Shown here in pieces: positions 29,579-42,981 of a stretch of DNA of 64,000 nucleotides. The notes below the pieces were generated by a model that made no database searches, was not told the origin of the DNA, and worked only from the letters and a program-made list of their open reading frames with translations. A program made the translations under genes and the position numbers. The stretch's first letter is position 1; each line of letters starts with the position of its first letter. Source of the DNA: Orychophragmus violaceus (taxonomy: Eukaryota; Streptophyta; Magnoliopsida; Brassicales; Brassicaceae); assembly GCA_030180135.1 (NCBI GenBank), contig CM058239.1, forward strand, positions 116,883,999 through 116,947,998, in the 5' to 3' direction.

Positions 29579-32500
29579 ATGAGGGGTTTTGGTCGTGGTA
29601 CTTTCGAAAAAACTCGACACGATCCCTCCCGGGACATGAACACTTGGTTTTTCATGCACCGCGACTGTCCCACGGTGCATAGGATCAGTCCACGATCAGT
29701 TTATGATATACCGTCATTTTTTTTTCACCCGTTTCCTCCACCACACCTCCTTACTGTCCATATGAGGGGTTTTGGTCGTGGTACTTTCGAAAAATCTCGA
29801 CCCGATTCTTCCCGGGACATGAACACTTGTTTTTTCATGCACCGCGACTGTCCCACGGTGCATAGGATCAGTCCACGATCAGTTTATGATATACCGTCAT
29901 TTTGTTTTCACCCGTTTCCTCCACCACACCTCCTTACTGTCCATATGAGGGGTTTTGGTCGTGGTACTTTCGAAAAAACTCGACCCGATTCTTCCCGGGC
30001 CATGAACACTTGGTTTTTCATGCACCGCGACTGTCCCACGGTGCATAGGATCAGTCCACGATCAGTTTATCATATCCCGTCATTTTTTTTTCACCGTTTC
30101 CTCCACCACACTTCTTTACTGTCTATATGAGGGGTTTTGGTCGTGGTACTTTCGGAAAAACTCGACCTGATCCTTCCCGGGACATGAACACTTGGTTTTT
30201 CATGCACCGCGACTGTCCCACGGTGCATAGGATCAGTCCACGATCAGTTTATCATTTCCCGTCATTTTTTTTTCACCCGTTTCCTCCACCACACCTCCTT
30301 ACTGTCTATATGAGGGGTTTTGGTCGTGGTACTTTCGAAAAAACTCGACCCGATCCTTCCCGGGACATGAACACTTGGTTTTTCATGCACCTCGACTGTC
30401 CCACGGTGCCTATGATCAGTCCACGATCAGTTAATCATATACCGTCATTTTTTTTCACCCGTTTCCTCCACCACACCTCCTTACTGTCCATATGAGGGGT
30501 TTTGGTCGTGGTACTTTCGAAAAAACTCGACCCGATTCTTCCCGGGCCATGAACACTTGGTTTTTCATGCACCGCGACTGTCCCACGGTGCATAGGATCA
30601 GTCCACGATCAGTTTATCATATCCCGTCATTATTTTTTTCACCCGTTTCCTCCACCACACCTCCTTACTGTCTATATGAGGGGTTTTGGTCGTGGTACTT
30701 TCGAAAAAACTCGACCCGATCCTTCCCGGAACATGAACACTTGGTTTTTCATGCACCTCGACTGTCCCACGGTGCATATGATCAGTCCACGATCAGTTTA
30801 TCATATACCGTCATTTTTTCACCCGTTTCCTCCACCACACCTCCTTACTATCCATATGAGGGGTTTTGGTCGTGGCACTTTCGAAAAAACTCGACCCGAT
30901 TCTTCCCGGGCCATGAACACTTGGTTTTTCATGCACCGCGACTGTCCCACGGTGCATAGGATCAGTCCACGATCAGTTTATCATATACCGTCATTTTTTT
31001 TTCACCCGTTTTCTCCACCACACCTCCTTACTGTCTATATGAGGGGTTTTGGTCTTGGTACTTTCAAAAAAACTCGACCCGATCCTTCCTGGGACATGAA
31101 CACTTGGTTTTTTATGCACCGCGACTGTCCCACGAGGCATAGGATCAGTCCACGATCGGTGTATCATATACCGTCATTTTTTTCACCTGTTTCCTCCACC
31201 ACACCTCCTTACTGTCCATATTAGGGGTTTTGGTCATGGTACTTTCGAAAAAACTTGACCCGATTCTTCCCGGGCCATGAACACTTGGTTTTTCATGCAC
31301 CGCGACTGTCCGACGGTGCATAGGGATCAGTCCACGATCAGTTTATCATATCCCGTCATTTTTTTTCACCCGTTTCCTCCACCACACCTCCTTACTGTCC
31401 ATATGAGGGGTTTTGGTCGTGGTACTTTCGAAAAAACTTGACCCGATTATTCCCGGGCCATGAACACTTGGTTTTTCATGCACCGCGACTGTCCCACGGT
31501 GCATAGGATCAGTCCACGATCGGTTTATCATATCCCGTCATTTTTTTTCACCGTTTCCCCCACCACACTTCTTTACTGTCTATATGAGGGGTTTTGGTCG
31601 TGGTACTTTCGGAAAAACTCGACCCGATTCTTCCCGGGCCATGAACACTTGGTTTTTCATGCACCGCGACTGTCCCACGGTGCATAGGATCAGTCCACGA
31701 TCAGTTTATCATATCCCTCATTTTTTTTTCACCCGTTTCCTCCACCACACCTCGTTACTGTCCATATGAGGGGTTTTGGTCGTGGTACTTTCGAAAAAAC
31801 TCGACACGATCCCTCCCGGGACATGAACACTTGGTTTTTCATGCACCGCGACTGTCCCACGGTGCATAGGATCAGTCCACGATCAGTTTATCATATACCG
31901 TCATTTTTTTTCACCCGTTTCCCCCACCACACCTCCTTACTGTCCATATGAGGGGTTTTGGTCGTGGTACTTTCGAAAAAACTCGACCCGATTCTTCCTG
32001 GGCCATGAACACTTTTTTCATGCACCGCGACTGTCCCACGGTGCATAGGATCAGTCCACGATCAGTTTAACCTATCCCGTCCTTACTGTCCATATGAGGG
32101 GTTTTGGTCGTGGTACTTTCGAAAAAACTCGACCCGATTCTTCCCGGGACATGAACACTTGGTTTTTCATTCGCGACTGTCCCACGGTGCATATGATCAG
32201 TCCACGATCAGTTTATCATATACCGTCATTTTTTTTCACCCGTTTCCATATGAGGGGTTTTGGTCGTGGTACTTTCGAAAAAACTCGACCCGATTCTTCC
32301 TGGGCCATGAACACTTGGTTTTTCATGCACCGCGACTGTCCCACGGTGCATAGGATCAGTCCACGATCAGTTTAACCTATCCCGTCATTTTTTTTTCACC
32401 CGTTTCCTCCACCACACCTTCTTACTGTCTATATGAGGGGTTTTGGTCGTGGTACTTTCGAAAAAACTCGACACGATCCCTCCCGGGACATGAACACTTG

Positions 32501-34965
32501 GTTTTTCATGCACCGCGACTGTCCCACGGTGCATAGGATCAGTCCACGATCAGTTTATGATATACCGTCATTTTTTTTTCACCCGTTTCCTCCACCACAC
32601 CTCCTTACTGTCCATATGAGGGGTTTTGGTCGTGGTACTTTCGAAAAATCTCGACCCGATTCTTCCCGGGACATGAACACTTGGTTTTTCATGCACCGCG
32701 ACTGTCCCACGGTGCATAGGATCAGTCCACGATCAGTTTATGATATACCGTCATTTTGTTTTCACCCGTTTCCTCCACCACACCTCCTTACTGTCCATAT
32801 GAGGGGTTTTGGTCGTGGTACTTTCGAAAAAACTCGACCCGATTCTTCCCGGGCCATGAACACTTGGTTTTTCATGCACCGCGACTGTCCCACGATCAGT
32901 TTATCATATCCCGTCATTTTTTTTTCACCGTTTCCTCCACCACACTTCTTTACTGTCTATATGAGGGGTTTTGGTCGTGGTACTTTCGGAAAAACTCGAC
33001 CCGATCCTTCCCGGGACATGAACACTTGGTTTTTCATGCACCGCGACTGTCCCACGGTGCATAGGATCAGTCCACGATCAGTTTATCATTTCCCGTCATT
33101 TTTTTTTCACCCGTTTCCTCCACCACACCTCCTTACTGTCTATATGAGGGGTTTTGGTCGTGGTACTTTCGAAAAAACTCGACCCGATCCTTCCCGGGAC
33201 ATGAACACTTGGTTTTTCATGCACCTCGACTGTCCCACGGTGCCTATGATCAGTCCACGATCAGTTAATCATATACCGTCATTTTTTTTCACCCGTTTCC
33301 TCCACCACACCTCCTTACTGTCCATATGAGGGGTTTTGGTCGTGGTACTTTCGAAAAAACTCGACCCGATTCTTCCCGGGCCATGAACACTTGGTTTTTC
33401 ATGCACCGCGACTGTCCCACGGTGCATAGGATCAGTCCACGATCAGTTTATCATATCCCGTCATTATTTTTTTCACCCGTTTCCTCCACCACACCTCCTT
33501 ACTGTCTATATGAGGGGTTTTGGTCGTGGTACTTTCGAAAAAACTCGACCCGATCCTTCCCGGAACATGAACACTTGGTTTTTCATGCACCTCGACTGTC
33601 CCACGGTGCATATGATCAGTCCACGATCAGTTTATCATATACCGTCATTTTTTCACCCGTTTCCTCCACCACACCTCCTTACTATCCATATGAGGGGTTT
33701 TGGTCGTGGCACTTTCGAAAAAACTCGACCCGATTCTTCCCGGGCCATGAACACTTGGTTTTTCATGCACCGCGACTGTCCCACGGTGCATAGGATCAGT
33801 CCACGATCAGTTTATCATATACCGTCATTTTTTTTTCACCCGTTTTCTCCACCACACCTCCTTACTGTCTATATGAGGGGTTTTGGTCTTGGTACTTTCG
33901 AAAAAACTCGACCCGATCCTTCCTGGGACATGAACACTTGGTTTTTTATGCACCGCGACTGTCCCACGAGGCATAGGATCAGTCCACGATCGGTGTATCA
34001 TATACCGTCATTTTTTTCACCTGTTTCCTCCACCACACCTCCTTACTGTCCATATTAGGGGTTTTGGTCGTGGTACTTTCGAAAAAACTTGACCCGATTC
34101 TTCCCGGGCCATGAACACTTGGTTTTTCATGCACCGCGACTGTCCGACGGTGCATAGGGATCAGTCCACGATCAGTTTATCATATCCCGTCATTTTTTTT
34201 TCACCCGTTTCCTCCACCACACCTCCTTACTGTCCATATGAGGGGTTTTGGTCGTGGTACTTTCGAAAAAACTTGACCCGATTATTCCCGGGCCATGAAC
34301 ACTTGGTTTTTCATGCACCGCGACTGTCCCACGGTGCATAGGATCAGTCCACGATCGGTTTATCATATCCCGTCATTTTTTTTCACCGTTTCCCCCACCA
34401 CACTTCTTTACTGTCTATATGAGGGGTTTTGGTCGTGGTACTTTCGGAAAAACTCGACCCGATTCTTCCCGGGCCATGAACACTTGGTTTTTCATGCACC
34501 GCGACTGTCCCACGGTGCATAGGATCAGTCCACGATCAGTTTATCATATCCCTCATTTTTTTTTTCACCCGTTTCCTCCACCACACCTCGTTACTGTCCA
34601 TATGAGGGGTTTTGGTCGTGGTACTTTCGAAAAAACTCGACACGATCCCTCCCGGGACATGAACACTTGGTTTTTCATGCACCGCGACTGTCCCACGGTG
34701 CATAGGATCAGTCCACGATCAGTTTATCATATACCGTCATTTTTTTCACCCGTTTCCCCCACCACACCTCCTTACTGTCCATATGAGGGGTTTTGGTCGT
34801 GGTACTTTCGAAAAAACTCGACCCGATTCTTCCTGGGCCATGAACACTTGGGTTTTCATGCACCGCGACTGTCCCACGGTGCATAGGATCAGTCCACGAT
34901 CAGTTTAACCTATCCCGTCATTTCTTTTTCACCCGTTTCCTCCACCACACCTCCTTACTGTCTAT
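29579..34965 (+). repeat. Local HOR: 16-monomer unit, two copies, the first and second with deletions
   Basis: Monomers at 29579, 30127, 30492, 30676 and 31766 recur at 32433, 32961, 33326, 33510 and 34601. The offset is 2854 at the left edge and 2834-2835 afterwards. The 20-bp step is a deletion within the second copy, and the first copy is about 65 bp short of 16 full monomers because of small deletions at 32.0-32.25 kb. Both copies share TCATTTCCCGTC and CTCGTTACTGTCC. A further relative is the block at 16.1-18.5 kb. Confidence 0.75.
31948..32960 (+). repeat. Cluster of three internally deleted monomers
   Basis: Successive ATGAGG landmarks give monomers of 146 bp (31948-32093), 156 bp (32094-32249), then two of normal length, then 162 bp (32799-32960), against 182 bp elsewhere. 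Deleted tracts are about 33-36 bp across the T-tract and C/T-rich part of the first, 23 bp of the C/T-rich part of the second, and 20 bp in the third. Each breakpoint shows a short repeat at its edges (TC, TCC, CCACG). Small 3-bp losses also occur at 32015 (ACACTTTTTTCATG) and 32168 (TTTCATTCGCGAC). Confidence 0.85.
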
Positions 34966-36603
34966 ATGAGGGGTTTTGGTCATGGTACTTTCGAAAAAAC
35001 TCGACACGATCCCTCCCGGGACATGAACACTTGGTTTTTCATGCACCGCGACTGTCCCACGGTGCATAGGATCAGTCCACGATCAGTTTATGATATACCG
35101 TCATTTTTTTTTCACCCGTTTCCTCCACCACACCTCCTTACTGTCCATATGAGGGGTTTTGGTCGTGGTACTTTCGAAAAAACTCGACCCAATTCTTCCC
35201 GGGCCATGAACACTTGGTTTTTCATGCACCGCGACTGTCCCACGGTGCATAGGATCAGTCCACGATCAGTTTATCATATCCCGTCATTTTTTTTCACCGT
35301 TTCCTCCACCACACTTCTTTACTGTCTATATGAGGGGTTTTGGTCGTGGTACTTTCGGAAAAACTCGACCCGATTCTTCCCGGGCCATGAACACTTGTTT
35401 TTTTATGCACCGCGACTGTCCCACGGTGCATAGGATCAGTCCACGATCGGTTTATCATATCCCGTCATTTTTTTTCACCGTTTCCTCCACCACACTTCTT
35501 TACTGTCTATATGAGGGGTTTTGGTCGTGGTACTTTCGGAAAAACTCGACCCGATTCTTCCCGGGCCATGAACACTTGGTTTTTCATGCACCGCGACTGT
35601 CCCACGGTGCATAGGATCAGTCCACGATCAGTTTATCATATCCCTCATTTTTTTTTCACCCGTTTCCTCCACCACACCTCCTTACTGTCCATATGAGGGG
35701 TTTTGGTCGTGGTACTTTCGAAAAAACTCGACACGATCCTTCCTGGGACATGAACACTTGGTTTTTCATGCACCGCGACTGTCCCACGGTGCATAGGATC
35801 AGTCCACGATCGGTTTATCATATACCGTAATTTTTTTTCACCTGTTTCCTCCACCACACCTCCTTACTGTCTATATGAGGGGTTTTGGTCGTGGTACTTT
35901 CGAAAAAACTCGACCCGATCCTTCCTGGGCCATGAACACTTGGTTTTTCATGCACCGCGACTGTCCCACGGTGCATAGGATCAGTCCACGATCAGTTTAA
36001 CCTATCCCGTCATTTTTTTTTCACCCGTTTCCTCCACCACACCTCCTTACTGTCTATATGAGGGGTTTTGGTCGTGGTACTTTCGAAAAAAATCGACACG
36101 ATCTCTCCCGGGACATGAACACTTGGTTTTTCATGCACCGCGACTGTCCCACGGTGCATAGGATCAGTCCACGATCAGTTTATGATATACCGTAATTTTT
36201 TTTTTCACCCGTTTTCTCCACCACACCTCCTTACTGTCTATATGAGGGGTTTTGGTCGTGGTACTTTCGAAAAAACTCGACCCGATCCTTCCCGGGACAT
36301 GAACACTTGGTTTTTTATGCACCGCGACTGTCCCACGAGGCATAGGATCAGTCCACGATCGGTGTATCATATACCGTCATTTTTTTCACCTGTTTCCTCC
36401 ACCACACCTCCTTACTGTCCATATGAGGGGTTTTGGTCGTGGTACTTTCGAAAAAACTTGACCCGATTCTTCCCGGGCCATGAACACTTGGTTTTTCATG
36501 CACCGCGACTGTCCGGCGGTGCATAGGGATCAGTCCACGATCAGTTTATCATATCCCGTCATTTTTTTTTCACCCGTTTCCTCCACCACACCTCCTTACT
36601 GTC
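32433..36603 (+). repeat. 23-monomer segment duplicated at long range (copy 2)
   Basis: Counterpart of the segment at 16088-20277, 20 bp shorter because of the deletion near 32893. Order and variants correspond up to the monomer at 36423 (GCATAGGGATC), after which the two loci diverge. It overlaps the local 16-monomer and 12-monomer HORs, so events of different scale are nested here. Confidence 0.72.
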
Positions 36604-39517
36604 CATATGAGGGGTTTTGGTCGTGGTACTTTCGAAAAAACTTGACCCGATTCTTCCCGGGCCATGAACACTTGGTTTTTCATGCACCGCGACTGTCCCA
36701 CGGTGCATAGGATCAGTCCACGATCGGTTTATCATATCCCGTCATTTTTTTTCACCGTTTCCTCCACCACACTTATTTACTGTCTATATGAGGGGTTTTG
36801 GTCGTGGTACTTTCGGAAAAACTCGACCCGATTCTTCCCGGGCCATGAACACTTGGTTTTTCATGCACCGCGACTGTCCCACGGTGCATAGGATCAGTCC
36901 ACGATCAGTTTATCATATCCCTCATTTTTTTTTCAACCGTTTCCTCCACCACACCTCCTTACTGTCCATATGAGGGGTTTTGGTCGTGGTACTTTCGAAA
37001 AAACTCGACCCGATTCTTCCCGGGCCATGAACACTTGGTTTTTCATGCACCGCGACTGTCCCACGGTGCATAGGATCAGTCCACGATCAGTTTATCATAT
37101 CCCGTCATTTTTTTTCACCGTTTCCTCCACCACACTTCTTTACTGTCTATATGAGGGGTTTTGGTCGTGGTACTTTCGGAAAAACTCGACCCGATCCTTC
37201 CCGGGACATGAACACTTGGTTTTTCATGCACCGCGACTGTCCCACGGTGCATAGGATCAGTCCACGATCAGTTTATCATATCCCGTCATTTTTTTTTCAC
37301 CCGTTTCCTCCACCACACCTCCTTACTGTCCATATGAGGGGTTTTGGTCGTGGTACTTTCGAAAAAACTCGACCCAATTCTTCCCGGGCCATGAACACTT
37401 GGTTTTTCATGCACCGCGACTGTCCCACGGTGCATAGGATCAGTCCACGATCAGTTTATCATATCCCGTCATTTTTTTTCACCGTTTCCTCCACCACACT
37501 TCTTTACTGTCTATATGAGGGGTTTTGGTCGTGGTACTTTCGGAAAAACTCGACCCGATTCTTCCCGGGCCATGAACACTTGTTTTTTTATGCACCGCGA
37601 CTGTCCCACGGTGCATAGGATCAGTCCACGATCGGTTTATCATATCCCGTCATTTTTTTTCACCGTTTCCTCCACCACACTTCTTTACTGTCTATATGAG
37701 GGGTTTTGGTCGTGGTACTTTCGGAAAAACTCGACCCGATTCTTCCCGGGCCATGAACACTTGGTTTTTCATGCACCGCGACTGTCCCACGGTGCATAGG
37801 ATCAGTCCACGATCAGTTTATCATATCCCTCATTTTTTTTTCACCCGTTTCCTCCACCACACCTCCTTACTGTCCATATGAGGGGTTTTGGTCGTGGTAC
37901 TTTCGAAAAAACTCGACACGATCCTTCCTGGGACATGAACACTTGGTTTTTCATGCACCGCGACTGTCCCACGGTGCATAGGATCAGTCCACGATCGGTT
38001 TATCATATACCGTAATTTTTTTTCACCTGTTTCCTCCACCACACCTCCTTACTGTCTATATGAGGGGTTTTGGTCGTGGTACTTTCGAAAAAACTCGACC
38101 CGATCCTTCCTGGGCCATGAACACTTGGTTTTTCATGCACCGCGACTGTCCCACGGTGCATAGGATCAGTCCACGATCAGTTTAACCTATCCCGTCATTT
38201 TTTTTTCACCCGTTTCCTCCACCACACCTCCTTACTGTCTATATGAGGGGTTTTGGTCGTGGTACTTTCGAAAAAAATCGACACGATCTCTCCCGGGACA
38301 TGAACACTTGGTTTTTCATGCACCGCGACTGTCCCACGGTGCATAGGATCAGTCCACGATCAGTTTATGATATACCGTCATTTTTTTTTTCACCCGTTTT
38401 CTCCACCACACCTCCTTACTGTCTATATGAGGGGTTTTGGTCGTGGTACTTTCGAAAAAACTCGACCCGATCCTTCCCGGGACATGAACACTTGGTTTTT
38501 TATGCACCGCGACTGTCCCACGAGGCATAGGATCAGTCCACGATCGGTGTATCATATACCGTCATTTTTTTCACCTGTTTCCTCCACCACACCTCCTTAC
38601 TGTCCATATGAGGGGTTTTGGTCGTGGTACTTTCGAAAAAACTTGACCCGATTCTTCCCGGGCCATGAACACTTGGTTTTTCATGCACCGCGACTGTCCG
38701 GCGGTGCATAGGGATCAGTCCACGATCAGTTTATCATATCCCGTCATTTTTTTTTCACCCGTTTCCTCCACCACACCTCCTTACTGTCCATATGAGGGGT
38801 TTTGGTCGTGGTACTTTCGAAAAAACTTGACCCGATTCTTCCCGGGCCATGAACACTTGGTTTTTCATGCACCGCGACTGTCCCACGGTGCATAGGATCA
38901 GTCCACGATCGGTTTATCATATCCCGTCATTTTTTTTCACCGTTTCCTCCACCACACTTATTTACTGTCTATATGAGGGGTTTTGGTCGTGGTACTTTCG
39001 GAAAAACTCGACCCGATTCTTCCCGGGCCATGAACACTTGGTTTTTCATGCACCGCGACTGTCCCACGGTGCATAGGATCAGTCCACGATCAGTTTATCA
39101 TATCCCTCATTTTTTTTTCAACCGTTTCCTCCACCACACCTCCTTACTGTCCATATGAGGGGTTTTGGTCGTGGTACTTTCGAAAAAACTCGACCCGATT
39201 CTTCCCGGGCCATGAACACTTGGTTTTTCATGCACCGCGACTGTCCCACGGTGCATAGGATCAGTCCACGATCAGTTTATCATATCCCGTCATTTTTTTT
39301 CACCGTTTCCTCCACCACACTTCTTTACTGTCTATATGAGGGGTTTTGGTCGTGGTACTTTCGGAAAAACTCGACCCGATCCTTCCCGGGACATGAACAC
39401 TTGGTTTTTCATGCACCGCGACTGTCCCACGGTGCATAGGATCAGTCCACGATCAGTTTATCATATCCCGTCATTTTTTTTTCACCCGTTTCCTCCACCA
39501 CACCTCCTTACTGTCTA
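35148..39517 (+). repeat. Local HOR: 12-monomer unit, 2185 bp, 2 copies
   Basis: Copy 1 is 35148-37332 and copy 2 is 37333-39517. Nine monomer landmarks checked all sit at an offset of exactly 2185. Shared private variants are CTCGACCCAATTCTTCC at the left edge, GAACACTTGTTTTTTTATG, AAAAAAATCGACACGATC (near 36085 and 38270), GTCCGGCGGTGC, CACACTTATTTACTG and TTTCAACCGTTTCC. By eye the two copies are almost identical, so this duplication is recent. Confidence 0.88.
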
Positions 39518-40611
39518 TATGAGGGGTTTTGGTCGTGGTACTTTCGAAAAAACTCGACCCAATCCTTCCCGGGACATGAACACTTGGTTTTTCATGCACC
39601 TCGACTGTCCCACGGTGCCGATGATCAGTCCACGATCAGTTAATCATATACCGTCATTTTTTTTCACCCGTTTCCTCCACCACACCTCCTTACTGTCCAT
39701 ATGAGGGGTTTTGGTCGTGGTACTTTCGAAAAAACTCGACCCGATTCTTCCCGGGCCATGAACACTTGGTTTTTCATGCACCGCGACTGTCCCACGGTGC
39801 ATAGGATCAGTCCACGATCAGTTTATCATATACCGTCATTTTTTTTTCACCCGTTTTCTCCACCACACCTCCTTACTGTCTATATGAGGGGTTTTGGTCG
39901 TGTACTTTCGAAAAAACTCGACCCGATTCTTCCCGGGCCATGAACACTTGGTTTTTCATGCACCGCGACTGTCCCACGGTGCATAGGATCAGTCCACGAT
40001 CAGTTTATCATATACCGTCATTTTTTTTTCACCCGTTTTCTCCACCACACCTCCTTACTGTCTATATGAGGGGTTTTGGTCGTGGTACTTTCGAAAAAAC
40101 TCGACCCGATCCTTCCCGGGACATGAACACTTGGTTTTTTTATGCACCGCGACTGTCCCACGAGGCATAGGATCAGTCCACGATCGGTGTATCATATACC
40201 GTCATTTTTTTCACCTGTTTCCTCCACCACACCTCCTTACTGTCCATATGAGGGGTTTTGGTCGTGGTACTTTCGAAAAAACTTAACCCGATTCTTCCCG
40301 GGCCATGAACACTTGGTTTTTCATGCACCACGACTGTCCGACGGTGCATAGGGATCAGTCCACGATCAGTTTATCATATCCCGTCATTTTTTTTCACCCG
40401 TTTCCTCCACCACACCTCCTTACTGTCCATATGAGGGGTTTTGGTCGTGGTACTTTCGAAAAAACTTGACCCGATTCTTCCCGGGCCATGAACACTTGGT
40501 TTTTCATGCACCGCGACTGTCCCACGGTGCATAGGATCAGTCCACGATCGGTTTATCATATCCCGTCATTTTTTTTCACCGTTTCCTCTACCACACTTCT
40601 TTACTGTCTAT

Positions 40612-42793
40612 ATGAGGGGTTTTGGTCGTGGTACTTTCGGAAAAACTCAACCCGATTCTTCCCGGGCCATGAACACTTGGTTTTTCATGCACCGCGACTG
40701 TCCCACGGTGCATAGGATCAGTCCACGATCAGTTTATCATATCCCTCATTTTTTTTTCACCCGTTTCCTCCACCACACCTCCTTACTGTCCATATGAGGG
40801 GTTTTGGTCGTGGTACTTTCGAAAAAACTCGACACGATCCCTCCCGGGACATGAACACTTGGTTTTTCATGCACCGCGACTGTCCCACGGTGCATAGGAT
40901 CAGTCCACGATCAGTTTATCATATACCGTCATTTTTTTTCACCCGTTTCCTCCACCACACCTCCTTACTGTCCATATGAGGGGTTTTGGTCGTGGTACTT
41001 TCGAAAAAACTCGACCCGATTCTTCCTGGGCCATGAACACTTGGTTTTTCATGCACCGCGACTGTCCCACGGTGCATAGAATCAGTCCACGATCAGTTTA
41101 ACCTATCCCGTCATTTTTTTTTCACCCGTTTCCTCCACCACACCTCCTTACTGTCTATATGAGGGGTTTTGGTCGTGGTACTTTCGAAAAAACTCGACAC
41201 GATCCCTCCCGGGACATGAACACTTGGTTTTTCATGCACCGCGACTGTCCCACGGTGCATAGGATCAGTCCACGATCAGTTTATGATATACCGTCATTTT
41301 TTTTCACCCGTTTCCTCCACCACACCTCCTTACTGTCCATATGAGGGGTTTTGGTCGTGGTACTTTCGAAAAAACTCGACCCGATTCTTCCCGGGCCATG
41401 AACACTTGGTTTTTCATGCACCGCGACTGTCCCACGGTGCATAGGATCAGTCCACGATCAGTTTATCATATCCCGTCATTTTTTTTCACCGTTTCCTCCA
41501 CCACACTTCTTTACTGTCTATATGAGGGGTTTTGGTCGTGGTACTTTCGGAAAAACTCGACCCGATTCTTCCCGGGCCATGAACACTTGGTTTTTCATGC
41601 ACCGCGACTGTCCCACGGTGCATAGGATCAGTCCACGATCGGTTTATCATATCCCGTCATTTTTTTTCACCGTTTCCTCCACCACACTTCTTTACTGTCT
41701 ATATGAGGGGTTTTGGTCGTGGTACTTTCGGAAAAACTCGACCCGATTCTTCCCGGGCCATGAACACTTGGTTTTTCATGCACCGCGACTGTCCCACGGT
41801 GCATAGGATCAGTCCACGATCAGTTTATCATATCCCTCATTTTTTTTTCACCCGTTTCCTCCACCACACCTCCTTACTGTCCATATGAGGGGTTTTGGTC
41901 GTGGTACTTTCGAAAAAACTCGACACGATCCTTCCTGGGACATGAACACTTGGTTTTTCATGCACCGCGACTGTCCCACGGTGCATAGGATCAGTCCACG
42001 ATCAGTTTATCATATACCGTCATTTTTTTTTCACCCGTTTCCTCCACCACACCTCCTTACTGTCCATATGAGGGGTTTTGGTTGTGGTACTTTCGAAAAA
42101 ACTCGACCCGATTCTTCCTGGGCCATGAACACTTGGTTTTTCATGCACCGCGACTGTCCCACGGTGCATAGGATCAATCCACGATCAGTTTAACCTATCC
42201 CGTCATTTTTTTTTCACCCGTTTCCTCCACCACACCTCCTTACTGTCTATATGAGGGGTTTTGGTCGTGGTACTTTCGAAAAAACTCGACACGATCCCTC
42301 CCGGGACATGAACACTTGGTTTTTCATGCACCGCGACTGTCCCACGGTGCATAGGATCAGTCCACGATCAGTTTATGATATACCGTCATTTTTTTTTCAC
42401 CCGTTTCCTCCACCACACCTCCTTACTGTCCATATGAGGGGTTTTGGTCGTGGTACTTTCGAAAAAACTCGACCCGATTCTTCCCGGGCCATGAACACTT
42501 TGTTTTTCATGCACCGCGACTGTCCCATGGTGCATAGGATCAGTCCACGATCAGTTTATCATATACCGTCATTTTTTTTTCACCGTTTCCTCCACCATAC
42601 TTCTTTACTGTCTATATGAGGGGTTTTGGTCGTGGTACTTTCGGAAAAACTCGACCCGATCCTTCCCCGGACATGAACACTTGGTTTTTCATGCACCGCG
42701 ACTGTCCCACGGTGCATAGGATCAGTCCACGATCAGTTTATCATATCCCGTCATTTTTTTTTTCACCCGTTTCCTCCACCACACCTCCTTACT
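40612..42793 (+). repeat. Local HOR: 6-monomer duplication, about 1091 bp
   Basis: Monomers at 40612, 40794 and 41159 recur at 41703, 41885 and 42251 (offset 1091-1092). The copies are less alike than in the 12- and 13-monomer blocks, for example CACGATCCCTCCCGGG at 40820 against CACGATCCTTCCTGGG at 41911, so the event is older or has been partly converted. Confidence 0.6.
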
Positions 42794-42981
42794 GTCTATA
42801 TGAGGGGTTTTGGTCGTGGTACTTTCGAAAAAACTCGACCCGATCCTTCCCGGGACATGAACACTTGGTTTTTCATGCACCTCGACTGTCCCACGGTGCC
42901 TATGATCAGTCCACGATCAGTTAATCATATACCGTCATTTTTTTTGACCCGTTTCCTCCACCACACCTCCTTACTGTCCAT

